DNA of 38,318 nt from Fibrobacteria bacterium GUT31 (GCA_001462225.1 LIUH01000135.1:1-38318); one strand, 5' to 3'; positions 23,388 to 31,320 are shown, numbered from the stretch's first letter. Numbers and translations are program-made. The notes: a model not told the origin generated them from the letters alone.

Positions 23388-25199
23388 ATGCTGACTTGGA
23401 TAAGCGAAAATGCAAAATGGGTGATATACATATTCATAATAGGAATTGTTGCAGGCTTGTTGTTCATGGATACATCCGGCTTGCAAACGGATAACCGCCC
23501 CCCCGTGGGAACTGTGAACGGCGAAAAACTATCAAACGAACTATACGAAGTTCGCCTACGCCAAATTCAGAACCAACAGCCGGGGCTTACAAGTGAGCAG
23601 ACTGCCCAGTTGAGAGAAGAATTGTTTCGCTCATTTGTTCAGCAACACTTAATACAAAAGCTAATCGCAGGAGCAAAAATAAAAGCATCCGTTTACGAAA
23701 TGTCCAGGGATTTGCGCACAGACCCACCGCAGGGCATAGACCGTGAACCGACATTTCAAACAGATGGAATTTTTGACTTTGCAAAATACGAGGAATGGCT
23801 TAACAACCCCGCCACTTATGATACTCCCTTTATGCGGGAATACGAAAATATGCTGATAACAACAAAAATTCCGGATAAGCAACTCCGCGTTTTCATCAGT
23901 GCCGGGTTTCATCCGTCAACTTTGGAGGCAAAGCACAAGGTTTTAGCCAAAGAAACGAAATTTGAACTTTTGAATGCTTTAGGCAATGCAAATGCTTTTG
24001 AAGATACCCCTATTTCTCAAAGTTCAATAGACTCGGTTTTCAAAGCCGAGCCGGATAGTTTTTTTGTAGCTGAAGATTTAGCGAAGGTCAACTATATTGC
24101 GCTTCGCATTGAAGCCAGTGCAAGCGACGTGGAAAATATTTACAAACACGCAAACAATTTGATTGCTCAAATAAAAGAGGGAATGGATTTTGCGGAAATT
24201 GCTCAAAGAAATTCCGACGATCCGGGTTCCGCAGCGCAAGGCGGCGAGCTTGGGGATTACACTTCTCATGGAAAATGGGTTGCGGAATTTGACAGCGTAG
24301 CTTTTGCTTTGGATTCCGGCGAAATTAGCGACCCTGTTCGCTCGCAATTCGGTTATCATATAATACAGAGCCTTGGGAAAAGGATTGAGAACGAGGAAGA
24401 ACAGGTTAAGGCAAGGCATATACTCCTGACTATCACGGCAACCAAGGAAACAATAGATAGCTTGGAAATTATTTTGAACGATGTAAAAAACGAGATAGAC
24501 AAGGGAAAGAGTTTTGAGGAGGCGGCAAAGGCAAAGGGTTTGGAGCCAAAGCTCTCCGCTTGGTTCAAAAAAGGCGGCGAAATTCCGGAACTTGGACACG
24601 TATCAGGGCTTTCTTCTTATGCGTTTTTCAACCCTTTACGTCCAAAAGACGATTCTAAAACATCCGATATTTTGCAAAATTCAAACTGGGTTGTTATATT
24701 TGAAAAAGCGGTAAATTTACCGGCCGGTTCAAGGAGCCTGGATTATGCAAAGCCCAGAATAGAGCAAAACTTAAAAGCAAAATCCAAGGCAAAAGCAGTT
24801 GCGGATTACCTAAAAGCGAATCTCGATAAATTTGCCGCAATTACCGTTTTGGATTCCGTTTCAAGAACAAGCATTGAAAAGGTCACAATAGATTCCGCTT
24901 CGGTTTCCTTTGAAGGATTTTTGCCGGGGCTTGGTTATGCAAACACCGAACTTTACAAAGCTTTGATTACGGCAAAAGAGGGCGTGTGGAGCGGTCCATA
25001 CACAAGCGGGCAAAATGCGGTTTTAATAAAGATTCTCAAAAAAAGCATCCCTAGCGAAGATGCCCTAAAAGCAGGCGTGAAAGATGAGCTTTCAACATCT
25101 TGGCAGTTCGGTTCGTTCAGTGCTTATGGCGATTACATGCGTAATTTGGAAGCCGGGGCAAAGATTGTAAATAATTTGGATTTGTATTACCGGGAATGA
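23388..25199 (+). CDS. PpiD/SurA-like peptidyl-prolyl isomerase, periplasmic chaperone
   Basis: A 603-aa protein with an N-terminal transmembrane anchor (about 8-28), a SurA_N-type helical domain (KLSNELYEVRLRQIQ onward) and a parvulin rotamase domain (about 270-325, NSDDPGSAAQGGELGDYTSHG with FGYHIIQSL). A second, weaker parvulin-like segment (ARHILLTITATKE) follows. It should assist folding of secreted proteins at the inner membrane. Preceded by SD GGAG and coupled to the YfgM-like gene. Its 3' end overlaps the convergent lgt gene by 13 nt. Confidence 0.85.
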   Translation: MLTWISENAKWVIYIFIIGIVAGLLFMDTSGLQTDNRPPVGTVNGEKLSNELYEVRLRQIQNQQPGLTSEQTAQLREELFRSFVQQHLIQKLIAGAKIKASVYEMSRDLRTDPPQGIDREPTFQTDGIFDFAKYEEWLNNPATYDTPFMREYENMLITTKIPDKQLRVFISAGFHPSTLEAKHKVLAKETKFELLNALGNANAFEDTPISQSSIDSVFKAEPDSFFVAEDLAKVNYIALRIEASASDVENIYKHANNLIAQIKEGMDFAEIAQRNSDDPGSAAQGGELGDYTSHGKWVAEFDSVAFALDSGEISDPVRSQFGYHIIQSLGKRIENEEEQVKARHILLTITATKETIDSLEIILNDVKNEIDKGKSFEEAAKAKGLEPKLSAWFKKGGEIPELGHVSGLSSYAFFNPLRPKDDSKTSDILQNSNWVVIFEKAVNLPAGSRSLDYAKPRIEQNLKAKSKAKAVADYLKANLDKFAAITVLDSVSRTSIEKVTIDSASVSFEGFLPGLGYANTELYKALITAKEGVWSGPYTSGQNAVLIKILKKSIPSEDALKAGVKDELSTSWQFGSFSAYGDYMRNLEAGAKIVNNLDLYYRE

Positions 25200-26038
25200 T
25201 TTTTCTTGTAAACCCTTACCGCCCATAATGCTATTCCGCTTAAAATCATGGCGGAGCATAGTATTTGCCCGCGGGTCATGCCTAAGGTGTTTAAGCCTAT
25301 ATGGGTATCGGGTTCCCTGAAAAATTCAATGAAGAATCTCGCCAAGCCATAGCCTATTAAGTAAAGAGCCATAATATGGCCTCTAACTTTTGGGAACAGC
25401 TTCCACAATGCGTAAAGAATACCGAATAAAATAAATCCCTCAAAGCACATTTCATAAAGCTGGCTCGGATGCCTGAGTACAGGCGGTTTTTCCGGTGCAA
25501 GGGGAAACAGCATTCCAATGGGCGATTCCGTGACCCTGCCGTAAAGCTCTCCGTTTATAAAATTCCCAAGCCGCCCGAAGGTATAGACCAAAGGCACAAT
25601 TAGGAAAATGGTGTTTACGCTTTTCCAGTAGTCCAACTTTGTTTTTTTTATGGCATAAGAGGTGAATAAAAAGGCACCTATAAGCCCACCGTGGTAGCTC
25701 ATTCCGGAAATTCCGGTAAAGTGGAACCCGCCGTTAAAGCTGAACGGCAAAATAATTTCGGAGAGGTGATTTATGTAGTAACCGAAGTTGTAAAAAAACA
25801 CATAGCCCAAACGCGCTCCAAGCAAAACACCCACGATTAGCCAAGTCACAACGCTATCCAGTTGTTCGCGTTTCATAGCTTGAATTTTATATTTCTTTGT
25901 AAAACGCCAAACCAAAAGCCATCCCAAAGAGAAAGCTACCAAGTACATAAGTCCGTACCACCTAAGCGGAAATCCTAGAACAGTGGCTATCGTAGGATCT
26001 AAATGTTCGGGAATAGTATTCCACCAAGAGTAAGACAT
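25187..26038 (-). CDS. lgt: Prolipoprotein diacylglyceryl transferase
   Basis: A 283-aa inner-membrane enzyme with about seven hydrophobic helices. It transfers diacylglycerol from phosphatidylglycerol to the lipobox cysteine. Family signatures are GRLGNFINGELYGRVTE (about 156-172), HPSQLYE and YHGGLIGAF. Normal length. It is needed by the several lipoproteins in this window. Last gene of the mscS-tsaB-lgt run. Confidence 0.95.
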   Translation of the reverse strand: MSYSWWNTIPEHLDPTIATVLGFPLRWYGLMYLVAFSLGWLLVWRFTKKYKIQAMKREQLDSVVTWLIVGVLLGARLGYVFFYNFGYYINHLSEIILPFSFNGGFHFTGISGMSYHGGLIGAFLFTSYAIKKTKLDYWKSVNTIFLIVPLVYTFGRLGNFINGELYGRVTESPIGMLFPLAPEKPPVLRHPSQLYEMCFEGFILFGILYALWKLFPKVRGHIMALYLIGYGLARFFIEFFREPDTHIGLNTLGMTRGQILCSAMILSGIALWAVRVYKKNHSR

Positions 26039-26050
26039 GGGGGGAAGATA
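26039..26050 (-). promoter_or_regulatory. Leaderless-type -10 box of lgt
   Basis: On the minus strand TATCTT (26050-26045), then CCCCCC, then ATG 26038. It lies in the 17-nt gap after tsaB, so lgt may have its own transcript. Confidence 0.5.
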
Positions 26051-26055
26051 GAAAA

Positions 26056-26559
26056 TTAGGGAGTGGAATACGGATTCATCAAATAATTCGCTTTTTGTAT
26101 TCTGTTCGGTTTTATTTGGGGTATTAGTTTTGCGAAGGGGGTTATGGGCAAGTTTTCATGGGTTTGCGGGGGTGTTTCAAATTTTATCAGACTTTCGCAA
26201 TCGTTTTTTAGCACGTAATAAAGATTTGCCCTTGCGTGTAAAATTATCTCTTCGCCTTCCGGGAAATGACTCGCCAAGGCCTTTAAAGTTGAAACGCCAT
26301 GCAATGTTCTTTTGCCGCCAAAACAAAGCCCTTCGCAAAATGCGATGCCCGCTCTAATCCCTGTAAAACTTCCGGGGCCGAGCGTAACTAAAACCCGCTT
26401 CACCTGCTCCAGTTCAAAATTATTTTCATTTAACAATCTATCAAGGAGCAAACCCAACTCATCCCCTTTTGCATCAGGCTCCGAAAGCTCGCAACTCACA
26501 CCGCTTGCATAAAGCCCCAGATTAACGCCTTTGCGGGAACAATCAACAACCAAATCCAT
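26056..26559 (-). CDS. tsaB: tRNA t6A37 biosynthesis protein TsaB, short form
   Basis: A 167-aa protein of the TsaB group, which helps TsaD make N6-threonylcarbamoyl-adenosine at tRNA position 37. The key string LVTLGPGSFTGIRAGIAFCEGL is at about 60-81. The N-terminus LVVDCSRKGVNLGLYA is typical. It lacks about 50-60 residues of the usual C-terminal domain, but ends in an ordinary stop without visible frameshift. The start is 1 nt after the mscS stop, so the two are translated together. Confidence 0.85.
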   Translation of the reverse strand: MDLVVDCSRKGVNLGLYASGVSCELSEPDAKGDELGLLLDRLLNENNFELEQVKRVLVTLGPGSFTGIRAGIAFCEGLCFGGKRTLHGVSTLKALASHFPEGEEIILHARANLYYVLKNDCESLIKFETPPQTHENLPITPFAKLIPQIKPNRIQKANYLMNPYSTP

Positions 26560-26560
26560 A

Positions 26561-27637
26561 TCAATTCTGCAAAAATACGGTTTGCGTTGGGCGGGAGAGT
26601 TCTATTTTTCTCTTTGCAAATGCGTCTATAACGGCTAAATTTATTTTCTGCTGCACATCCATATAAACTGCATAATCCGGGCTGGTTACCCAATAAACGA
26701 ACTCATAATTTATTGAGCTTGCGTCAAAGCCGTTTAAATGCCCGCGGTCAAAACGGACGCCGCTTTGGGCTTCTATAATATTTTTTACCAAATCCGTTAT
26801 CGCATGTAAATTTTCCTTTGCGGTTTGATATGTAACGCCAAAGGTAAAAGTTATGCGACGTTCTGCCATTCGTTTGAAATTACTCACCCGGCTATCTAAA
26901 AGGTCGCTGTTTGAAATTATAACTTGCTCTCCGGTTATGGAGCGTATGCGCGTGGTTTTTATGCCGATGGATTCCACCGTGCCTCTGACGTCTCCAACAG
27001 TGATAAAATCTCTTATTTCAAAGGGTTTGTCTATCATTATGGAAATAGAAGCAAATAAATCGCCTATAATTTTTTGTGCCGCAAGAGCCACCGCAATGCC
27101 GCCTACACCCAAACCGGCCATGAGCGAAAAAACCTTGACACCGAGATTGTCCAGAATCAAAAGCAAAACCACAACCCAAATGAGGAATTTGCCAAGCCCG
27201 CTGATAATCGTAAATCCGGCGTTCTTAGCGGCATCAGGATTATTTTTTTTGCTCCAGTTGTTCAGTATGTCGTTAAATATAACATTTAGCCAAATTCCTA
27301 TTTGCGCAAAAGTGGTTAGGATTAGGATTTTGGCAGGTATAAATTCATATTCGCCGAGTTTTAAAATAATTGAGCCGAAGAAAACGGCAATGACGGCGAA
27401 AAACCAAAATCTGCTGTTTTTTAAGGCATCTTCAATTATATTGTTCAGTATGCTTTCCGTGCGGTTTGCAATATTATCTATTTGCTTAACAATAATTTTG
27501 AAAACAAGCCGGAATAAAAAGTAAGACACTATGGTTATTGCAAGTGCCAAAATCCAATGCCACACGGAATTACCCAAAAAATAAATTCCACTCTCCGTTT
27601 TTACAAATGAATCAAAGATAGCCAACAATTTTTCCAT
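26561..27637 (-). CDS. MscS-family mechanosensitive channel
   Basis: A 358-aa inner-membrane protein with four or five hydrophobic helices. The pore helix region is GVKVFSLMAGLGVGGIAVALAAQ (about 163-185), followed by the beta domain (PFEIRDFITVGDVRGTVESIG and ISNSDLLDSRVSNF). It should open on osmotic downshock. ATG 27637 (MEKLLAIFDSF) is chosen over a longer frame because a TATCTT box sits just ahead of it. First gene of the run with tsaB. Confidence 0.9.
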   Translation of the reverse strand: MEKLLAIFDSFVKTESGIYFLGNSVWHWILALAITIVSYFLFRLVFKIIVKQIDNIANRTESILNNIIEDALKNSRFWFFAVIAVFFGSIILKLGEYEFIPAKILILTTFAQIGIWLNVIFNDILNNWSKKNNPDAAKNAGFTIISGLGKFLIWVVVLLLILDNLGVKVFSLMAGLGVGGIAVALAAQKIIGDLFASISIMIDKPFEIRDFITVGDVRGTVESIGIKTTRIRSITGEQVIISNSDLLDSRVSNFKRMAERRITFTFGVTYQTAKENLHAITDLVKNIIEAQSGVRFDRGHLNGFDASSINYEFVYWVTSPDYAVYMDVQQKINLAVIDAFAKRKIELSRPTQTVFLQN

Positions 27638-27649
27638 GTATGGAAGATA
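27638..27649 (-). promoter_or_regulatory. Leaderless-type -10 box of the MscS gene
   Basis: On the minus strand TATCTT (27649-27644), then CCATAC, then ATG 27637. It is back to back with the micro-ORF promoter on the plus strand (27661). Confidence 0.5.
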
Positions 27650-27660
27650 GAAAAATTTTC

Positions 27661-27675
27661 TACATTTACTCCGTA
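27661..27675 (+). promoter_or_regulatory. Leaderless-type -10 box of micro-ORF 2
   Basis: TACATT at 27661-27666, 9 nt before ATG 27676, with no SD. It occupies the same position as TATATT ahead of micro-ORF 1. Confidence 0.45.
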
Positions 27676-27741
27676 ATGTTGTGTAACACTCAAAATGTGG
27701 TAAAAGGAGTTTGCAGTGCAGGCAAAGCCCGGCACTCATGA
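27676..27741 (+). CDS. Conserved leaderless micro-ORF upstream of FISUMP gene 2 (21 aa)
   Basis: Homologue of the micro-ORF at 7998-8066: the peptide shares NTQN, KGVCSAGKA and the final HS before TGA. Two internal residues (VV for KA) and the residue before HS (Arg for Leu) differ. The FISUMP gene begins 83 nt further on. Function unknown. Confidence 0.5.
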   Translation: MLCNTQNVVKGVCSAGKARHS

Positions 27742-27749
27742 CATAAATG

Positions 27750-27776
27750 TTAACATTGTCATAAAAAGTTTAATAT
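27750..27776 (+). promoter_or_regulatory. Internal promoter of FISUMP gene 2
   Basis: TTAACA (27750-27755), 15-nt spacer, TAATAT (27771-27776), in the block shared with FISUMP gene 1. The spacer is 1-2 nt short of ideal, so it may need an activator. Confidence 0.4.
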
Positions 27777-27824
27777 ACGCATTTTTCCCTTTCTTTTCCC
27801 CAAAATCAACAAAGGAGGCCTATA

Positions 27825-28451
27825 ATGGCTAATTTTCTTTTTGCAGTTGCTTTTGCAACTACGGCGTTCACCCTTTCCTATTCTGCTGACGACGGCAACA
27901 ATCCGCCATCATTGGTTGGGCCGGAGGAGTTAAAAGCGAAACAGGTAGCGGCTTGCGCTAAAAAAGACTACAAGACGGTTAAAATAGGCGATCAAACTTG
28001 GATGGCGGAGAATTTGAATTGCGATGCAATCGGCAGTGTATGCTACGGCAATGACGAAGTCAACTGCAATAAATACGGCAGGCTGTATGATTGGGAAACG
28101 GCTATGTCTGTATGCCCCAAAGGCTGGCATTTGCCGAGCAAAAGCGAGTGGGAAGTGATGACGGCTTATATTGGCGGTGCTAAGACCGAGGGAAAGAAGC
28201 TGAAAGCCAAGAGCGGCTGGAACAGCGGCGGCAACGGCACGGACGAGTTCGGGTTTTCCGCCTTTCCGGGCGGCAGCGGCCGTTCCGTTGGCAGTTTCAG
28301 TTCTGCCGGCGACCGCGGTTACTGGTGGAGTGCCAGTGAGGGCAGCAGCACTTACGCTTACTGCCGCTATGTGGGCTACTACGGCGAGGGCGCCTACTGG
28401 GACTACTACGGTAAGAGTTATTTGTTGTCTGTGCGTTGCGTTAAAGACTAA
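27825..28451 (+). CDS. FISUMP-domain secreted protein
   Basis: A 208-aa protein with signal peptide ending SYSA-D, a short linker and a complete FISUMP domain (about 45-208): IGDQTWMAENLNCD, CPKGWHLPSKSEW, FSAFPGG, GYWWSASE and SVRCVKD. It has no poly-serine stretch and no lipobox. SD AAGGAGG is strong. The segment between YWWSASE and YYGKS is almost entirely NNC/NNT codons for Tyr, Gly, Ser, Cys, Arg and Ala. It shares its upstream region with the poly-serine FISUMP gene. Confidence 0.9.
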   Translation: MANFLFAVAFATTAFTLSYSADDGNNPPSLVGPEELKAKQVAACAKKDYKTVKIGDQTWMAENLNCDAIGSVCYGNDEVNCNKYGRLYDWETAMSVCPKGWHLPSKSEWEVMTAYIGGAKTEGKKLKAKSGWNSGGNGTDEFGFSAFPGGSGRSVGSFSSAGDRGYWWSASEGSSTYAYCRYVGYYGEGAYWDYYGKSYLLSVRCVKD

Positions 28452-28482
28452 AGCTCCGGTATTCCCAATCGGAACTTTTTTC
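28450..28482 (+). terminator. Intrinsic terminator after FISUMP gene 2
   Basis: AAAG-C-TCCG (28450-28458) pairs with CGGA-A-CTTT (28470-28478) with one mismatch and an 11-nt loop, followed by a T-run. The T-run runs directly into the -10-like TACCTT of the next frame. Confidence 0.55.
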
Positions 28483-28495
28483 TACCTTCCCAGCA
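28483..28495 (+). promoter_or_regulatory. Leaderless-type -10 box of the ORF6N remnant
   Basis: TACCTT at 28483-28488, then CCCAGCA, then ATG 28496. It is retained although the gene is destroyed. Confidence 0.45.
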
Positions 28496-28668
28496 ATGCC
28501 AAACTTCCTGACTGCTAATAAAATAGAATCTCGAATATTCACAATTCGAGGATTGCAGGTAATACTGGATAGGGTTTTTAATCATAGACGGCAAGGAAGT
28601 TTATCATTTGGGTGCAAGCTTGAAGGATTTGGGCAAGAAATGGTTCGCTTTTTCAAAAATGGAAGGAC
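28496..28668 (+). pseudogene. ORF6N-domain protein remnant with internal deletion
   Basis: The first 26 codons (NKIESRIFTIRGLQVILDR) match the N-terminus of ORF6N DNA-binding proteins, which continue with DLAxLYGVETKxLNQAVKRN. At about 28574 the sequence switches frame to LIIDGKEVYHLGASLKDLGK then KWFAFSK, the C-terminal part of the same type of protein. Roughly 200 codons between are missing. This is a deleted pseudogene. Family recognition is from memory of ORF6N sequences. Confidence 0.6.
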
Positions 28669-28671
28669 AGG

Positions 28672-28848
28672 TATTCAAGCGACAAAACCAACGGCAATGT
28701 GGTAAAAGACGCTGATGGTTATATACTTGGCCGTAAAGGCCATGCGGTGTTTGTTAATGAAAGCATACGCAAAGAAACCACCGCCGGGCCGAATGTGAAT
28801 ATGTCTTATGGCGGTTCCAAAGGAACCACTGGAGCTTGGGATCAATAG
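28672..28848 (+). pseudogene. C-terminal fragment of a beta-helix protein paralogue
   Basis: The frame reads YSSDKTNGNVVKDADGYILG, then RKGHAVFVNESIRKETTAGP, then GAWDQ and stop. It aligns with the last 58 residues of the TPR/CsgG-like/beta-helix protein at 9555-11372 (YSSDQKNGNVVRDEGGNILA ... GAWDQ). Everything upstream of this is gone. Confidence 0.75.
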
Positions 28849-28852
28849 AGAA

Positions 28853-28870
28853 ATGAAGAAAATGCTTTTT
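28853..28870 (+). pseudogene. N-terminal stub of another beta-helix paralogue
   Basis: ATGAAGAAAATGCTTTTT differs by one base from the first 18 nt of the gene at 9555 (MKKMLF). It then diverges and soon meets a stop inside the next gene. It suggests a former tandem paralogue. Confidence 0.45.
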
Positions 28871-28899
28871 GTGAAAGTGGAGATTATACACTTTTTTTC

Positions 28900-28911
28900 T
28901 ACCTTCCACCC
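28900..28911 (+). promoter_or_regulatory. Leaderless-type -10 box of hslO
   Basis: TACCTT at 28900-28905, then CCACCC, then ATG 28912, preceded by seven T and a C. This is the clearest example of the pattern in the window. Confidence 0.55.
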
Positions 28912-29766
28912 ATGCCCGATATAATTATAAGAGCCACGGGGGAAAGCGCACCGCTTAGATTTGTGCTTGTTTCTATAAAAAATGCCATGAACGAGATAGG
29001 CGAAAAACATGGGGCTAAAAGTTTTGCCCTGAAACTTATGGCCGAAACCGCTGCCGCTTCGCTTTTGCTTTCCAGCGGGCTAAAATTCCCCGGCACCGTG
29101 AATTTACGAATGGACTTAGACGGCGATTTAAGACTGGCACAAGCGGACTCCACCCCCCAAGGCCTCTTGAGAGCCATGATTCCACAAGACGATTTACAAA
29201 GAATCGGCACAAACGAACCGTTGCTCATTCCGCAGAAATTGACGGTTATTAAACTTAACGAAAAAGCACAGAGGGTAAAAGAGAGCATAGTAGAAGCTCC
29301 TTCAATACAAATGGGGGTTAATTTGACGTCTTATTTGCGACAATCAGAGCAAACAAAAAGCGCAGCGGGAATTTTAACGGGAATTTCCGAGGAAAATTGT
29401 TCCAAGCTGGGTTTCGCTATAGGCTTTTTAGTGGAAGCGTACCCGGAAGCAGGGGCCAAAGATTTGGAAATTATGGATGCCGTTGTTCGCAATCTGCCGA
29501 ATTTAAGGGATTTTTACAATGGCGGAGAGTATAAAATCCGTGATTTATTAGGGGATTTGCGCGGGCCTTACAATATAGAAGTTGTAAAGGAGATAACCCC
29601 GCGGGCCTATTGCCCATGCAGCCGAGAACGGGTTATCGCAAGCCTTTCGTCTTTGCACGAGTGCGAAAAAAGGGATTTGAAACAAAAAGACGAAGTTTTG
29701 GAAGTGGTATGCGATTTTTGCAGGGCTAAGTATGAGGTTAGGAGCCGGGAAATTAGGAACGGCTAG
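28912..29766 (+). CDS. hslO: Redox-regulated chaperone Hsp33
   Basis: A 284-aa cytoplasmic holdase switched on by oxidation. The C-terminal zinc site is complete: CPC in AYCPCSRERV and CDFC in VVCDFCRAKYEV, the CxC ... CxxC arrangement of Hsp33. The N-terminal part (GESAPLRFVLVSIKNAM, AETAAASLLLSSGLKF) fits the family. Normal length. Its last 14 nt overlap the convergent primase-like gene. Confidence 0.93.
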   Translation: MPDIIIRATGESAPLRFVLVSIKNAMNEIGEKHGAKSFALKLMAETAAASLLLSSGLKFPGTVNLRMDLDGDLRLAQADSTPQGLLRAMIPQDDLQRIGTNEPLLIPQKLTVIKLNEKAQRVKESIVEAPSIQMGVNLTSYLRQSEQTKSAAGILTGISEENCSKLGFAIGFLVEAYPEAGAKDLEIMDAVVRNLPNLRDFYNGGEYKIRDLLGDLRGPYNIEVVKEITPRAYCPCSRERVIASLSSLHECEKRDLKQKDEVLEVVCDFCRAKYEVRSREIRNG

Positions 29767-30781
29767 TCAGCCACGAGTTTATATCTTGGCCTTCCGGCAA
29801 AAGCCCAAAGGAGTGCGTTTCCAAACCGGCTTCTTTTAACAAAGCGGAAATGCGTTCTTCGCCTGCTCTGCCGGCTTCATCATTATCCAAACACAGAATA
29901 ACTTTTTTATTGCTGAAAAGGCTCACCCATTCCGGCTTAAAGGAATTTACCCCCGGAATGCCAACTGCGTTAAATCCGTTTCCCAAAAGTGTTAGTGTGT
30001 CTATGGCACCTTCGCACAAATAAATTGTTCCGAATTTTCCATCCAAGGCTTCTTTGTTATATGGAAAAGGAATGGTGCCTTGAAAATTCAATTCTTTTGG
30101 TTGAATGTTTTTGTCTATGGCCCTTGCCTGAAAAAAGAAAGGGCGGTGCATTTCATCAACATACGGAATTATAAGCGGATGTCTGCCATAGCGCAAGTTT
30201 CCTTGGCTGTTGAATAGACCGGCGAACTGCAGATCTTCCAAAGAATGTTTTGCGAGCAGTTCTCTGCTCACATGGGCGTAATCATCTATGAGCCGCAAAA
30301 GGACCTTGTCCCATGTCGGCTTATAAATATGCCTTTTTGCGAGCCACCAGCCCGCCGCACTGTTCGGCGGTATCGGCGAAAGCAAGCTGAGAAAGTCAAA
30401 GATCATTTTTTCCCTGAAAAATTTGGGATGTTCTTCTTTTTTTTGCCCGCTTCGTGCATTTTTTGAGGGAGAGTATTTTTGCGAATCTCTAATTATTGAC
30501 GGAGTATCGTCTTTTAGCCATTTTACCGCTTCTAAAAAAGATATTCCGAGTGCAATCTGCACAAGGGAAATCACGTCGCCTTTAACATTATCACACACAA
30601 AGCAGCGAAAGTAGCCTTTTTCTTCATTGATGCTCACAGAAGGAGTTCTGTCCCCATGCGCATGGCGTTCCGGGAAAAAACAGCGAAAACGCCTATTCGC
30701 AACACTCAGCCCAAGCCTTTGAGCCACAGCGGTTATCGAAAGCGCCGCTTTTAACTCTTTTATTTCGCTTTCGCTTATCAT
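29753..30781 (-). CDS. Short DnaG-like primase / TOPRIM protein
   Basis: A 342-aa protein. Residues about 30-65 form a CHC2-type zinc finger with Cys34, His40 or His42, Cys60 and Cys63; the first half has a longer spacing than in DnaG (CxxH). A DnaG-like N-terminal core follows (YGRHPLIIPYVDEMHRPFFF). The TOPRIM domain carries CEGAIDTL (E-G-x-x-D) and LDNDEAGR (D-x-D). The C-terminal helicase-binding domain of DnaG (600 aa) is absent. It could be a second, accessory or phage/plasmid-derived primase. Its ATG is 41 nt from the divergent FISUMP gene 3. Confidence 0.8.
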   Translation of the reverse strand: MISESEIKELKAALSITAVAQRLGLSVANRRFRCFFPERHAHGDRTPSVSINEEKGYFRCFVCDNVKGDVISLVQIALGISFLEAVKWLKDDTPSIIRDSQKYSPSKNARSGQKKEEHPKFFREKMIFDFLSLLSPIPPNSAAGWWLAKRHIYKPTWDKVLLRLIDDYAHVSRELLAKHSLEDLQFAGLFNSQGNLRYGRHPLIIPYVDEMHRPFFFQARAIDKNIQPKELNFQGTIPFPYNKEALDGKFGTIYLCEGAIDTLTLLGNGFNAVGIPGVNSFKPEWVSLFSNKKVILCLDNDEAGRAGEERISALLKEAGLETHSFGLLPEGQDINSWLTSRS

Positions 30782-30795
30782 ATGGCAGAAATGTA
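30782..30795 (-). promoter_or_regulatory. Leaderless-type -10 box of the primase-like gene
   Basis: On the minus strand TACATT (30795-30790), 8 nt before ATG 30781. Confidence 0.45.
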
Positions 30796-30810
30796 TAAAA
30801 TAATGTTTAC

Positions 30811-30822
30811 TATATTTACCAT
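30811..30822 (+). promoter_or_regulatory. Leaderless-type -10 box of FISUMP gene 3
   Basis: TATATT at 30811-30816, then TACCAT, then ATG 30823. It is back to back with the primase box, 15 nt apart. Confidence 0.5.
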
Positions 30823-31302
30823 ATGAAAAAGCCTCTGCTCGCCTTGTTTGTTCTTTGTGCTTTCGCTTTTGCTCAAAGCCAGCAAAGTCCGGTTGTCAAA
30901 TCTTTTACAGATGCCAAAACCGGTAAAAAACATAAGATTTTTGACATTGAAGGCCAATCCTGGTTTATGCAGGATTTGGGAAATTACGCCTGGGATGCCG
31001 CTATGAAAGCGTGTCCCTCCGGTTGGCGTTTGCCGAGCAATGAGGACTGGAAAAAATTGGAGGGTTTTTTGGCAATGTACCCCGAACTCAGGGAAGAATT
31101 CAGAAAGGGAGCGAAAATAAAGGAAAAAGCCCAGCTTGCACAAGGAGCCAAAGCGAGCAGCGGTTATTGGTGGAGTGCCACGGAAGCCGAAGAAATCCCT
31201 AGCGGTGCCTATTTCCAGTTCTTGTACGACGGCTACAACGATATGTATGAAGGCTACGACCCCAAAAACGTATCACGTGCAGTCCGCTGTGTAAAAGATT
31301 AA
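30823..31302 (+). CDS. Small FISUMP-domain secreted protein
   Basis: A 159-aa protein with signal peptide ending AFA-Q and a compact FISUMP domain: IEGQSWFMQDL, ACPSGWRLPSNEDW, GYWWSATE and AVRCVKD. It lacks the micro-ORF leader, the poly-serine linker and the Tyr/Gly-rich variable stretch, so it may be a fixed member of the family. Confidence 0.85.
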   Translation: MKKPLLALFVLCAFAFAQSQQSPVVKSFTDAKTGKKHKIFDIEGQSWFMQDLGNYAWDAAMKACPSGWRLPSNEDWKKLEGFLAMYPELREEFRKGAKIKEKAQLAQGAKASSGYWWSATEAEEIPSGAYFQFLYDGYNDMYEGYDPKNVSRAVRCVKD

Positions 31303-31320
31303 TCAAATGCAGAATAATAC

